DNA of 64,000 nucleotides from Bacterioplanes sanyensis (GCF_014652515.1 NZ_BMYY01000010.1:62001-126000); one strand, 5' to 3'. Positions 9,036 to 17,932 are shown, counted from the first letter of the stretch. Notes: generated from the letters alone by a model not told the origin. Translations and numbers: made by a program.

Positions 9036-10282
9036 TGTCAGTTTTTACTTACCGCGATGGTACTTTGCACGCTGAAAACATCGCCCTCACCGAGATCGCC
9101 GAGCAGTTTGGCACGCCGTTATACGTTTACTCTCGCCAAGCGCTAGAACAGCACATGCGCGACTACCAGCAAGCATTGGGAGACTGGCCGGGGATGATTT
9201 GTTATGCGGTAAAGGCCAACTCTAACCTGGCCGTGCTCAATGTCTTGGCCCGCTTAGGAGCTGGCTTTGACATTGTGAGCCAGGGTGAGCTGGAGCGCGT
9301 TCTGGCCGCCGGTGGCGAGCCTAACCGCATTGTTTTTTCCGGTGTCGGCAAGCAAGCCAGTGAAATGCAAAGAGCGCTGGAAGTGGGCGTACATTGCTTT
9401 AACGTTGAGTCCGAAGCAGAGCTGGAGCGGCTGAGCCAGGTGGCTGTTGCAATGGGGAAAGTTGCCCCGGTATCACTGCGCATCAATCCGGATGTCGACG
9501 CCCAGACCCACCCTTATATTTCTACCGGCCTGAAAGACAACAAGTTCGGCATTGCCATTGATGACGCGGTGCGCATTTACCAACACGCCGCCACGTTGCC
9601 GGGCTTGATCATCAAGGGCGTGGATTGCCACATCGGCAGCCAACTCACCGACATTGCGCCCTTCTTGGATGCCCTCGATCGCCTACTGCTGCTGATTGAC
9701 CAATTAGCCGAACATGGCATCAACATTGAGCACCTCGATTTAGGCGGTGGCTTGGGAGTCACCTACCGTGACGAACAGCCAACATCGATTGGCGACTTTA
9801 TTCACGCCGTAAAACAGCGCATGGCAGGCCGCTCACTGCAACTGCTGTTCGAACCCGGCCGTTCTATTGCCGCCAATGCCGGTGTGTTCCTGACTCGGGT
9901 CGAGTATTTAAAGCTCAGCGAACACAAAAACTTCGCCATCATCGACGGTGCCATGAACGATCTGATTCGCCCGTCGCTGTACAGCGCCTGGCAGAACATT
10001 GTGCCCGTTGTCGAGCACAGTGACGCAGCGCCACGCTGCTACGACGTCGTTGGTCCAGTGTGTGAAACTGGCGATTTTCTCGGCAAAGACCGCGATCTAA
10101 GCATTGCGGCAGGCGACTTATTGGCCGTCATGTCTGCCGGCGCCTATGGCTTTGTAATGGCCTCCAATTACAACACTCGTGGTCGACCAGCGGAGGTCAT
10201 GGTCGATGGCGATCAACTCCACTTGGTGCGCCAGCGTGAAACCATTGCCGAGCAGTTTGCTCACGAGCAACCGTTGCCTTAA
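9035..10282 (+). CDS. lysA: Diaminopimelate decarboxylase
   Basis: PLP enzyme of 415 residues (alanine-racemase fold) that decarboxylates meso-diaminopimelate to lysine. The PLP-binding Lys lies in CYAVKANSN near residue 60. The phosphate-binding glycine loop DLGGGLGVTY lies near 238, and the second-subunit active-site segment CETGDFLGKDRD near 342. The start ATG overlaps the lptM stop by one base. dapF, the preceding step of the same pathway, follows after 9 bases, so one transcript probably carries both. Confidence 0.97.
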   Translation: MSVFTYRDGTLHAENIALTEIAEQFGTPLYVYSRQALEQHMRDYQQALGDWPGMICYAVKANSNLAVLNVLARLGAGFDIVSQGELERVLAAGGEPNRIVFSGVGKQASEMQRALEVGVHCFNVESEAELERLSQVAVAMGKVAPVSLRINPDVDAQTHPYISTGLKDNKFGIAIDDAVRIYQHAATLPGLIIKGVDCHIGSQLTDIAPFLDALDRLLLLIDQLAEHGINIEHLDLGGGLGVTYRDEQPTSIGDFIHAVKQRMAGRSLQLLFEPGRSIAANAGVFLTRVEYLKLSEHKNFAIIDGAMNDLIRPSLYSAWQNIVPVVEHSDAAPRCYDVVGPVCETGDFLGKDRDLSIAAGDLLAVMSAGAYGFVMASNYNTRGRPAEVMVDGDQLHLVRQRETIAEQFAHEQPLP

Positions 10283-10291
10283 GGAGTCGGC

Positions 10292-11125
10292 ATGTGGCTT
10301 AAATTCAGTAAAATGCATGGCCTGGGCAATGACTTTATGGTGGTCGATCTGATCACCCAAAACGGTCATATTCATGCCGATAAGATTCCCGCTTTGGCCC
10401 ACCGCCATACGGGCGTTGGCTTCGATCAGTTATTGCTGGTCGAAAAGCCAACTCAGCCGGAAGTCGATTTTCGCTATCGCATTTTCAATGCCGACGGCAG
10501 TGAGGTCGAAAACTGTGGCAATGGTGCCCGCTGTTTTGCCCGCTTTGTGTTCGATCAGCACCTGACCGGTAAACGCCAAATCCGCGTTGAAACGGCGACC
10601 GGGATCATGGAGCTCAAACTCACCGATGACAAAGACGTCGTCGTTGATATGGGCAAACCCATTCTGACACCTGCCCAAATTCCGTTTAACGCCGAGCAGT
10701 TTGCAGCGCAGTACAGCATCGAGGTGGACGGCATCGGTGCCGTTAACTTGGGCGCGGTCTCCATGGGCAACCCCCATGCTGTGATTCGTGTCGATGACAT
10801 TGACCAGGCGCCAGTGGCACACTGGGGTAGCTTGATCGAGCCGCATACGGCCTTCCCAAATAAGGTGAATGTTGGCTTTATGCAGGTCATCAATGAGCAC
10901 GAAGTGCGCTTGCGCGTGTTTGAGCGCGGAGTCGGTGAAACCTTGGCCTGCGGAACCGGTGCCTGTGCCGCCGTGGTGTCTGGTCAGCTGCGCGGTTGGC
11001 TCAAACCTGGCGTTAAAGTCTCACTGCCAGGTGGCGATTTATGGATTGAATGGGATGGCGACCAGGGTCATGTGCACATGACCGGCCCAGCGACGCCTGT
11101 ATTTGAAGGTCGAATGAACGTATAG
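10292..11125 (+). CDS. dapF: Diaminopimelate epimerase
   Basis: Enzyme of 277 residues that interconverts LL- and meso-diaminopimelate, supplying both lysine and peptidoglycan. The two catalytic cysteines are visible in NCGNGARC (near residue 75) and ACGTGACAA (near 220). A good ribosome binding site (AAGGAG) lies just before the ATG. It is followed after 8 bases by the DUF484 gene, the usual companion of dapF in Pseudomonas. Confidence 0.97.
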   Translation: MWLKFSKMHGLGNDFMVVDLITQNGHIHADKIPALAHRHTGVGFDQLLLVEKPTQPEVDFRYRIFNADGSEVENCGNGARCFARFVFDQHLTGKRQIRVETATGIMELKLTDDKDVVVDMGKPILTPAQIPFNAEQFAAQYSIEVDGIGAVNLGAVSMGNPHAVIRVDDIDQAPVAHWGSLIEPHTAFPNKVNVGFMQVINEHEVRLRVFERGVGETLACGTGACAAVVSGQLRGWLKPGVKVSLPGGDLWIEWDGDQGHVHMTGPATPVFEGRMNV

Positions 11126-11133
11126 AGGACAGC

Positions 11134-11802
11134 ATGAGCCAGCTCCACCTGACGGATGACGATGTAAAGCAATACCTGCAGGATCACCCCGACTTTTTTG
11201 TCGGCAAAGACGACCTGCTGATGCAACTGCGCATCCCGCATAACGCCGGCCCAGCGACATCGTTGGTTGAGCGCCAGCTTTCGATTCATCGCGAGCGCAA
11301 TGTGGAGCTGCGCCAGCGCTTATCCGACCTGCTGGAAAATGCCCGTCGCAACGATCAACTGTTCGCCAAAAGCCGGCGCTTGGTATTGGCGTTGGTCGAA
11401 GCGGAAAGCTGGCTCGGTGTACAAGCCGCGCTGGACGATTCTCTGCGCAATGACTTTGGCGTCGATAGTTGGGCCATGTTGCACTTTACTGAGCGCCAGC
11501 TCGAAGCCCCTTTAATTACCCTGCGCTCAGCCGAGCGACAACGGCAAATTTTACGGCTGTTTAAAGGCCACCGCGCCGTCTGCGGTCAGTTTCCCGGTCA
11601 AGACATCGCCGCATTGCTGGGCAATCAGAGCACCGACTGCCAATCCGTGGCGGCGGTGCAGATTCGCGGCCAAGACAACAATGGTGTGCTGACCATCGCC
11701 AGCCAAGACCCAAACTACTACCGCAGCTCAATGGATACGCTGTTTTTGGATTACATCGCCGATTTGTTGGCGCTGCGCCTGCCACAGATTCCGGTGGTGT
11801 GA
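11134..11802 (+). CDS. DUF484 family protein (YigA-like)
   Basis: Cytoplasmic protein of 222 residues with the DUF484 pattern. The N-terminal helix has VKQYLQDHPDFF, then LVERQLSIHRERN, and then a GAF-like domain to the end. The role of the family is unknown. It is almost always found between dapF and xerC. Here xerC is absent and the next gene is the HAD hydrolase, starting at the overlapping TGATG. Translation coupling with dapF upstream and the HAD gene downstream is likely. Confidence 0.9.
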   Translation: MSQLHLTDDDVKQYLQDHPDFFVGKDDLLMQLRIPHNAGPATSLVERQLSIHRERNVELRQRLSDLLENARRNDQLFAKSRRLVLALVEAESWLGVQAALDDSLRNDFGVDSWAMLHFTERQLEAPLITLRSAERQRQILRLFKGHRAVCGQFPGQDIAALLGNQSTDCQSVAAVQIRGQDNNGVLTIASQDPNYYRSSMDTLFLDYIADLLALRLPQIPVV

Positions 11803-12500
11803 TGCAGCCAGACGTTATTTGCCTCGACCTCGACCATACCCTGTGGGATACCGACCCTGTGATTGTGGCGGCTGAGCACGCCACCTACGACTGGATCGCT
11901 ACGCACTGCCCAACGGCAGCCGAGTGCTACACCTTGGATGCACTGCGCGAATACAAAAACGCCATTGCTGAAAGCTATCCGCAGTGGCGCCATCAAGTGT
12001 CGAAACTGCGCCGCGAAGTGTTACGGCGAGTATTTTTACAAGCGGGCCTGCAAAATGAACAGGCCGAGTTGATGGCGCACAAAGCCTTTGCGGTGTTTTA
12101 TCACGCCCGCAGCCAGGTCAATTTGTTTGATGGCGCCTCCGATGCGCTGCAACAATTGGCGCAATACGCACCCTTGGTAGCGGTGACCAACGGCAATGCC
12201 GACCTCAGTATTGCTGGCATCGATCACTTATTCAGCGGCCATTTTTCTGCCGAAAAAATCGGTGCAGCCAAACCCGAGCCGGATCTGTTTCTCGCGGCAT
12301 TGGAGCACTGCGGCGCCAGTGCGGCTAACAGCGTGCACGTGGGCGATCATCAAGAGCAAGATATTGTCGCGGCGGCGCGGCTAGGCATGAAGACCGTATG
12401 GGTGAATCTCAGCGACGCGCCATGGGCTGAAAGTGAATGCCGGCCGGATCAGGAAATCAATCACTTAAGCCAGCTGCCTGCGGCCATTGCTGCCATCTAG
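11802..12500 (+). CDS. HAD-superfamily hydrolase, subfamily IA (YigB/YjjG-like)
   Basis: Protein of 232 residues from the ATG overlapping the DUF484 stop (a GTG one codon earlier is possible). HAD motif I is DLDLDHTLWDTD near the N-terminus, with the nucleophile and acid Asp pair. Motif II is VAVTNGNAD near residue 127. Motif III Lys lies in EKIGAAKPEPDLF, and motif IV is HVGDHQEQDIVAA near 185. All catalytic positions are present. E. coli YigB, a FMN and sugar-phosphate phosphatase, sits in the same locus; the substrate here is not determined. Confidence 0.88.
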   Translation: MQPDVICLDLDHTLWDTDPVIVAAEHATYDWIATHCPTAAECYTLDALREYKNAIAESYPQWRHQVSKLRREVLRRVFLQAGLQNEQAELMAHKAFAVFYHARSQVNLFDGASDALQQLAQYAPLVAVTNGNADLSIAGIDHLFSGHFSAEKIGAAKPEPDLFLAALEHCGASAANSVHVGDHQEQDIVAAARLGMKTVWVNLSDAPWAESECRPDQEINHLSQLPAAIAAI

Positions 12501-12507
12501 TAGACCG

Positions 12508-12621
12508 CTAGGCCAAACCGCTCTGGTGTAGCATCCAAAAAGCAGAAAACACCAGCAGCGCAATCGCCGCGGGAATGGCATTAAGACGTTGGCGTTGTTT
12601 GCGGGCTTGTTGCGAAGGCAT
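12508..12621 (-). CDS. Possible 37-residue single-pass membrane peptide
   Basis: A short reading frame of 37 residues begins with MPSQQARKQRQR, strongly basic. A hydrophobic segment (NAIPAAIALLVFSAFWML) and a short polar end follow, predicting one membrane span with the N-terminus in the cytoplasm. A weak GAG lies about 9 bases before the ATG. It lies on the same strand as, and about 100 bases after, the sutA-like gene. I do not recognise a family, and a frame this short can arise by chance. The competing 92-residue frame in the same place has an implausible composition. Confidence 0.35.
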   Translation of the reverse strand: MPSQQARKQRQRLNAIPAAIALLVFSAFWMLHQSGLA

Positions 12622-12685
12622 AAGCAAGCGCTCAATCGTTGATTGGCTTTGCAGCTTAGCAAGGTAACCGGTAAATAACAGTGGC

Positions 12686-12705
12686 CCGGCCCGACATCGG
12701 GCCGG
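12686..12705 (-). terminator. GC-rich hairpin after the sutA-like gene
   Basis: A perfect 8-base inverted repeat (CCGGCCCG / CGGGCCGG) with a 4-base loop lies about 20 bases beyond the stop of the sutA-like gene on the reverse strand. The following bases are only moderately T-rich (GTTATTTA about 10 bases later), so it may be an mRNA-stabilising hairpin rather than a strong intrinsic terminator. Confidence 0.45.
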
Positions 12706-12723
12706 TTGGCCGCTCGGGCCTCA

Positions 12724-12921
12724 TCAAATCGGCCGACTGCCATAACTGCTTTGTGGCTTACGTGGTGGATCGGCCATCACGTTGTTGTCGATCTTTTGAA
12801 TTTGACCGCCACGCGCCAGAAATGCCTCGACATCACTCTGCACAGCTTTGCGTAACTGCTCGCGGCTGGTGACGCTGTCACCCTTGTTATCGTCGTCTTG
12901 GTAGTTCAGTTCTTCGGCCAT
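12724..12921 (-). CDS. sutA: SutA-like RNA polymerase-binding protein (short form)
   Basis: Small, polar protein of 65 residues. The N-terminus is acidic and probably disordered (MAEELNYQDDDNKGDS). A helix with EAFLARGG follows, and the tail IQKIDNNVMADPPRKPQ ends in YGSRPI. That tail resembles my memory of SutA of Pseudomonas aeruginosa, which binds the RNA polymerase beta subunit and aids ribosomal and maintenance transcription during slow growth. In Pseudomonas the gene also lies near the dapF block, which supports orthology. The N-terminal acidic tail is far shorter than in Pseudomonas (about 105 residues in total), so behaviour may differ. Confidence 0.62.
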   Translation of the reverse strand: MAEELNYQDDDNKGDSVTSREQLRKAVQSDVEAFLARGGQIQKIDNNVMADPPRKPQSSYGSRPI

Positions 12922-13049
12922 ATGCCCCTCCCAGCAGACGTTGTTGGAAAGTTGCCGTGTGCGGCTTTGTAGTTATAGACCAGCCATCACACTTCGCCAG
13001 CGATTTGCCCAAGCTGGCGATCAATTTCCGACCAACGTGCAACCGCAGG

Positions 13050-14930
13050 CTACTCACCCAAATAGGTGTAGGCCGTCAACGCCTCGCTGAGCTCAGCAAA
13101 TAACTGCTGATGGTCACCTTCTGGCAGCGCCGATGAGGCAACCTGCTGCTGCAAACGCTCGCGAATATCGTCGGCGGCGTAGTTGACGTAGGCCAGCACC
13201 GTTTGCAAATCATCGCCGTGTTGCGCGTGTTGCAGCCGGATCTCACCCTGCTGGCTATCAACCACGACCGAATCTGTGTCGCCAAACAGGTTGTGTAAAT
13301 CGCCAAGAATTTCTTGATAAGCGCCGACCATAAAGAACCCGAGGCAGTCACCACGTTCGATGCCTGGCAAAGGCAATGAGGCCGCGATGCCGTCGGCGTC
13401 GACATACTGATCGATACGGCCGTCCGAGTCACAGGTAATGTCCTGCAGTACGCCGCGCGCTGTGGCAGGCTGATTGAGCCGTGCCAAGGGCACCACAGGG
13501 AAGATCTGATCGATGCCCCAGATATCCGGCAGCGACTGGAACAGTGAGAAGTTCACGAAGACTTTATCGGCCAGCTTTTCGTGTAACTCATCGAGCAGTG
13601 GTCGATGACTGCGATTACTCGGATTTAAGCGTTGCTTCAGCAACAACCCAACGCTGCGATACAGTGCCTCTGCTTGCGCGCGCTCGTGCAGTCGATACAA
13701 ACCATGGCTGAATGCCGTTTGAGCATCGCTCATCCAATGCTGCACATCGTGATACAGCTCCACCAACGAGCGTGGACTCAGCTCCTGCTGTAACTGCTGC
13801 CAAGCGGTGTATAAGTGCTGCAGCTCCGTCGGGGCCTCTGCGGCGGGTGCTTCTGGCGTCTCGGCTGCTGGGCTTTCATGGTCGATGACTTGAGCCACCA
13901 ATACAGCGTGATGAGCGGTCATGGCACGGCCGGATTCGGTAATCAGGCCAGGCATGGGCACGTCTAACTCACGGCAAACATCAGCAAAGGCAGACACCAC
14001 GTTGCGCGCATATTCGGTCACGCTATAGTTCATCGAGCAGTAGCTGCGCGAGCGCGTACCTTCGTAATCCACACCTAAGCCGCCGCCCACATCCAGCCAC
14101 TGGATTGGCACCTGCAAGCGCACTAACTCCGCAAATAAGCGGCTGCACTCGCGCAACCCAGTGTGAATATCGCGAATATTGGCCAACTGCGAGCCCAAAT
14201 GAAAATGCAGCAATTGCAAACACGCCAGCTGCCCCTGTTGCTGCAGCTGTTGTACCACCGCCAGCATTTGATCGGCAGCCAGACCAAATTTGGATTTCTC
14301 ACCGCCGGTATTCTGCCAATTGCCTTTGCCAATGGTTGCCAAGCGGGCACGAATGCCCAAGCGCGGGCTCACCCCCAGCTCTTTTGCCTGGGCTAAAATC
14401 AACGGCAGCTCGGACAGTTTCTCGATCACCAAAAACACCTGATGGCCGAGCTTTTCGGCTAGCAAAGCCAAGCGAATAAAATGGCGATCTTTATAGCCGT
14501 TACACACAATCAAACCCGGCTGCTCACCCAACTGTGACAACACGGCAATCAACTCAGGTTTACTGCCCGCCTCCAAGCCAACGCGCTCACAACCGGCCAA
14601 GCGCTGACCCTGTACTACCTCGGCCACTACCGGTTGTTGCTGATTCACCTTGATCGGATACACAGGCACAAATGGGCCGTCATACCCCAGCTCATTGCGC
14701 GCCTCAGCAAAGGCGTCCACCAAGGTTTGCACACGATGATGAATAATACCGGGAAAGCGCACCAGCAACGGCAAGCGTAAACCTTGTTGCTGTGCTTGAT
14801 GTATGACCTGCTGCAACACCACCGGTGGCTGCTGTGGTTGCGGCCGAACGCAGAGCTGGCCATCGGCATTAACACTGACGTAACCATCGCTCCAGTAAGG
14901 TAGGTTGTAATCTTGCACAGCTTCAGACAT
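13050..14930 (-). CDS. speA: Biosynthetic arginine decarboxylase
   Basis: PLP enzyme of 626 residues (alanine-racemase-fold decarboxylase) that converts arginine to agmatine for putrescine synthesis. The PLP Lys lies in YPIKVNQQQPVVAE near residue 95. The glycine loop LDVGGGLGVDYEGT lies near 280, and the C-terminal active-site Cys segment begins ITCDSDGRID near 490. I use the ATG at 14928-14930; an in-frame TTG three codons upstream is less likely. It is divergent from speE across 138 bases, so both polyamine genes may share a control region. Confidence 0.96.
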   Translation of the reverse strand: MSEAVQDYNLPYWSDGYVSVNADGQLCVRPQPQQPPVVLQQVIHQAQQQGLRLPLLVRFPGIIHHRVQTLVDAFAEARNELGYDGPFVPVYPIKVNQQQPVVAEVVQGQRLAGCERVGLEAGSKPELIAVLSQLGEQPGLIVCNGYKDRHFIRLALLAEKLGHQVFLVIEKLSELPLILAQAKELGVSPRLGIRARLATIGKGNWQNTGGEKSKFGLAADQMLAVVQQLQQQGQLACLQLLHFHLGSQLANIRDIHTGLRECSRLFAELVRLQVPIQWLDVGGGLGVDYEGTRSRSYCSMNYSVTEYARNVVSAFADVCRELDVPMPGLITESGRAMTAHHAVLVAQVIDHESPAAETPEAPAAEAPTELQHLYTAWQQLQQELSPRSLVELYHDVQHWMSDAQTAFSHGLYRLHERAQAEALYRSVGLLLKQRLNPSNRSHRPLLDELHEKLADKVFVNFSLFQSLPDIWGIDQIFPVVPLARLNQPATARGVLQDITCDSDGRIDQYVDADGIAASLPLPGIERGDCLGFFMVGAYQEILGDLHNLFGDTDSVVVDSQQGEIRLQHAQHGDDLQTVLAYVNYAADDIRERLQQQVASSALPEGDHQQLFAELSEALTAYTYLGE

Positions 14931-15068
14931 AGCGAACAACTCAGCAGGGGCCCAGCGACGCTTGGCGTCTTTTGGGGCTTAGGTTATTGTGGCGGCCAAT
15001 TGTACTCCCCACCGGAGCGGCAGCAATATCTGCCGCTCTGTTTCTGAACTGCTGTGAGATTAGCTGCT

Positions 15069-15935
15069 ATGACACACCCTTTGGCCGCAGGCTGGTTTAC
15101 CGAAGTATTCGACCAACAAGGCTCGGCCTTTTCGCTCAAGGTAAAACAGCATCTGGAACAGGTCACCAGTGAGTTCCAGACCATTGATATGTACGACACC
15201 GAGACCTTCGGCAAGCTGATGGTCATTGATGGCTGTACCATGGTCAGCAGCCGCGAAAACTTTGTTTATCACGAGATGATGGCGCATGTGCCGCTGTTCG
15301 CGCACCCTGCGCCGAAGCGCGTGGCCATTATCGGTGGCGGTGACTGCGGCACCTTGCGCGAGGTACTTAAGCATCCGACGGTGGAAGTGGCTTATCAAAT
15401 CGATATTGATGAGCAAGTCACGCGCATGGCCGAGAAGTACTTTCCGGAGCTGTGTGAGTCCAACCAAGACCCTCGCGCGCAAATTCTGTTTGCTGACGGC
15501 ATCGACTGGGTCAAACAGCGCGAAGCCGGCTCATTGGACGTCATCATCATCGACAGCACCGACCCCGTCGGCCCTGCAGAAGGCTTGTTTGCGGTCGATT
15601 TTTACCGCGATTGCATGCGCGCCTTAGCGGCCAACGGCGTTGTGGTACAGCAAAGTGAATCACCGCTGTACCACAGCGACAGCATCATCAAAAAAATCCA
15701 CCTCGATATGGGCGAGGCCGGGGCCAGCAGCAGTCATACCTTCCCCTTCCCTCAGGTCATCTACCCATCCGGCTGGTGGAGTTGCACCTTAGCCAGCAAA
15801 GGCGGCGATGCCACTGAGTTTCGCATTGAAGACGCCGCCAGCAAGCCGTTTAAGACCCAGTACTACAATGCCGAAATCCACGCCGCCGCCCTGGCTTTAC
15901 CCGAGTTTATGAAGCGCTCGCTGCAGCTCGATTAG
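15069..15935 (+). CDS. speE: Polyamine aminopropyltransferase (spermidine synthase)
   Basis: Enzyme of 288 residues, the same length as E. coli SpeE, that transfers aminopropyl from decarboxylated S-adenosylmethionine to putrescine. The Rossmann motif VAIIGGGDCGTLREV lies near residue 80, and the catalytic segment IIIDSTDPVGPAEGLF near 158. The ATG at 15069 gives the family start (TEVF, then a beta-hairpin). An upstream GTG at 15054 would add five residues without support. It is paired head to head with speA and followed by a shared bidirectional terminator. Confidence 0.96.
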   Translation: MTHPLAAGWFTEVFDQQGSAFSLKVKQHLEQVTSEFQTIDMYDTETFGKLMVIDGCTMVSSRENFVYHEMMAHVPLFAHPAPKRVAIIGGGDCGTLREVLKHPTVEVAYQIDIDEQVTRMAEKYFPELCESNQDPRAQILFADGIDWVKQREAGSLDVIIIDSTDPVGPAEGLFAVDFYRDCMRALAANGVVVQQSESPLYHSDSIIKKIHLDMGEAGASSSHTFPFPQVIYPSGWWSCTLASKGGDATEFRIEDAASKPFKTQYYNAEIHAAALALPEFMKRSLQLD

Positions 15936-15939
15936 ATAC

Positions 15940-15968
15940 AAAAAAGCCGCTCAGTGAGCGGCTTTTTT
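15940..15968. terminator. Bidirectional intrinsic terminator between speE and the cytochrome gene
   Basis: A 9-base perfect stem (AGCCGCTCA / TGAGCGGCT) is flanked by an A-run on the left and a T-run on the right. It can stop transcription of speE rightward and of the convergent cytochrome c5 gene leftward. Confidence 0.9.
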
Positions 15969-15983
15969 CATGCGGCGAGGCGC

Positions 15984-16391
15984 TTATTCACGGCCTGACA
16001 TATACTTGATGGCTGCTAGGATTTCATCATCAGAACAATCCATGCAGTTGCCTTTAGGCGGCATGGCGTTGATGCCGTTAATGGCATTTTGCCAAGTGGT
16101 GTCCATGCCTTTAGCCAAACGCTCATCCCAAGCAGCGGTATCGCCTGTTTTTGGCGCACCCAGAACGCCCATGCCGTGACAAGCGGTACAGGCAGATTGA
16201 TAAACTTCCTCGCCAGAGCGCGGCTCACCGCCAGCAACCACAGCAGCACCGCCACAATCGGCACCGACACAAACCTCACCTACTGGCTTAATGCGCTCAC
16301 GGATTTTTTCGGCTTCACTTTCGGTCAATGCAGTCGCCTGAGCAGCGACAACCGTCGCGGCTGCCAGAATCAGTGCTTTCAGTTGTTTCAC
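15984..16391 (-). CDS. Cytochrome c5 family protein
   Basis: Periplasmic or membrane-associated monohaem cytochrome of 135 residues. A Sec signal covers about residues 1-21 (LILAAATVVAAQATA). The haem motif is CTACH near residue 69. The axial Met lies in NAMPPKG near 109, and the extra Cys pair NCMDC typical of cytochrome c5 follows. An N-terminal insert with Cys-rich VCVGADCGG precedes the haem domain. It probably carries electrons in respiration. It is monocistronic, ending at the terminator shared with speE. Confidence 0.9.
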   Translation of the reverse strand: MKQLKALILAAATVVAAQATALTESEAEKIRERIKPVGEVCVGADCGGAAVVAGGEPRSGEEVYQSACTACHGMGVLGAPKTGDTAAWDERLAKGMDTTWQNAINGINAMPPKGNCMDCSDDEILAAIKYMSGRE

Positions 16392-16546
16392 GTAACTGTC
16401 CTCTCTTAAGCTATCTCGGCATGGCGTCTGAACGCCGGAACGGAAACCGCACCGTCAGGACAGACTCCTGATTAATAGTCGGGCAATTATAACGGCATTT
16501 GGTGGGGGTTTAAATTGACCCAACTCGTACACAGGGAAATATCACC

Positions 16547-17644
16547 ATGCAGCGACGACAATTCATCACCCGCCTGACCGCCCTGGGACTGTTAGCGGCT
16601 TGGGGTACCAAAGCAACAGCACAAAGCTTTGCCGACTACCAGCAAACGCTGCAGCAGCAGTTTCAGCAACGCCACGACGACTGGACGCAATACCGCCAGC
16701 GCTACCAGCAAGCCGTTGCTCGCCACCAACAACAGCTGCAGCAGCAGTGGCAACACGTCTGGCTCAGCAGTCGTCGCCAGTGGGTGAGTCACAGCGATGA
16801 TGGTCAAAGCCGCGTCCGGGTGGATTATCAACAACGTCGAATCGACATGACCCTGCGCCAGCCCGGTATGAACCAGCAGCAGCTGGAACAACAGTGGCGC
16901 CAACAGCTGAAAGCATTACAACAACAAAGCTACCGCCAGGCGGTCGCCAGCGATCCAACCTTGCTAACCCCGCCAACACAGGGCCTACCCGAGACCCCAG
17001 TATTGGCACTGCCCGACTGGCAGCCTGACTTTAGCCAAGCGCGGCAAAATACAGACAGCGATGGCATTCATATCAGCATTGATTTGCCCGCATCTCAGGG
17101 CTTGTTACCTCCCGAGGCGCAAACCTTACTGCCACTGATACGGCGTTCAGCCAACAAATGGCAAATCCCCATTCCTCTGGTGCTGGCCATTATGCAAACG
17201 GAATCGTCGTTTAACCCAATGGCACGCAGCCCTGTGCCCGCCTTTGGCCTGATGCAAATCGTGCCAGCAACGGCTGGGCGAGATGCCAGCAAACATGCTC
17301 TAGGGCAAGAGCGGTTACTGAGAGCCGGAGAGCTAATGCAGCCAGCGCTGAACATTGAACTTGGATGTGCGTATTTAAACTTGTTAGAGCGCCGCTATTT
17401 GGCAGCGGTACAGCATCCACAAAGCCGCCGCTGGTGCGTGATTGCGGCCTACAACACAGGCGCTGGCAATGTCGCTCGCGCCTTTCGCGGCAATCATTCC
17501 GTAGCGGCGGCGGCAGCGCGCATCAATGCCCTCACACCGGCACAAGTGTTCCAACATTTGCACCAGCACCTGCCTTATGCCGAGACTCGGCGCTATATCG
17601 TTAAGGTAGAGAAAGCATTGTCGGCCTATGCTGGCGTTAACTGA
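16547..17644 (+). CDS. MltC-like lytic transglycosylase with Tat-like signal
   Basis: Periplasmic murein-cleaving enzyme of 365 residues. Residues 25 to about 190 form a glutamine-rich N-terminal region resembling the MltC-specific domain (DUF3393). Residues about 195-360 form an SLT lysozyme-like domain. The catalytic Glu lies in MQTESSFNP near 225, and further motifs are FGLMQIVPATAG and IAAYNTGAGNVA. Unlike E. coli MltC there is no lipobox. The N-terminus MQRRQFITRLTALGLLAAW has a twin-arginine pattern (RRQFI) before a mild hydrophobic stretch and a KATAQS cleavage region. Tat export is inferred, not shown. Confidence 0.85.
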   Translation: MQRRQFITRLTALGLLAAWGTKATAQSFADYQQTLQQQFQQRHDDWTQYRQRYQQAVARHQQQLQQQWQHVWLSSRRQWVSHSDDGQSRVRVDYQQRRIDMTLRQPGMNQQQLEQQWRQQLKALQQQSYRQAVASDPTLLTPPTQGLPETPVLALPDWQPDFSQARQNTDSDGIHISIDLPASQGLLPPEAQTLLPLIRRSANKWQIPIPLVLAIMQTESSFNPMARSPVPAFGLMQIVPATAGRDASKHALGQERLLRAGELMQPALNIELGCAYLNLLERRYLAAVQHPQSRRWCVIAAYNTGAGNVARAFRGNHSVAAAAARINALTPAQVFQHLHQHLPYAETRRYIVKVEKALSAYAGVN

Positions 17645-17741
17645 TCGCGCTCTAAGTCACAAAGGCGCGGTTAGGCGAGCACCAATGCTTGCATTCATAA
17701 CCGGCCTCGCTAGAGTGACTTTTTTACTTGGAATCAACGCC

Positions 17742-17918
17742 ATGAAAGCCTTGTTGCTGATCGCGCTACCGCTGCTGACCTGTGCTTGCACGGTGCAGAT
17801 GGCGGCGCCTGAAAAACCCATTACCATCAATCTCAATGTCAAAATTGAGCACGAGGTCCGAGTCAAAGTAGAAAAACAACTGGACGACCTGTTCCAGCAA
17901 GAAGATGAGCTGTTCTGA
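17742..17918 (+). CDS. ynbE: YnbE family outer-membrane lipoprotein
   Basis: Lipoprotein of 58 residues. The signal MKALLLIALPLLTCAC gives a lipobox ending TCAC near residue 16. The conserved family core KPITINLNVKIEHEVRVKVE follows, with an acidic end. In E. coli, YnbE works with YdbH and YdbL in an envelope-spanning bridge proposed to carry phospholipid to the outer membrane. Here ynbE precedes ydbL by 14 bases, but ydbH is not adjacent: a YdbH-like protein is encoded at 46024-48651. The longer open frame upstream from 17628 lacks lipoprotein sense. Confidence 0.92.
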   Translation: MKALLLIALPLLTCACTVQMAAPEKPITINLNVKIEHEVRVKVEKQLDDLFQQEDELF

Positions 17919-17932
17919 GGCGGGAGATAGAT

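Noticed and set aside
10555-10893. Reverse open frames inside dapF and many similar frames elsewhere
   Set aside because: They lie fully within clear genes and show no independent start signal or family similarity.
12465-12743. 92-codon reverse frame over the gap after the HAD gene
   Set aside because: Composition is implausible (scattered Cys and Arg), it overlaps both the HAD and sutA-like genes, and the shorter frame in another phase looks more like a protein.
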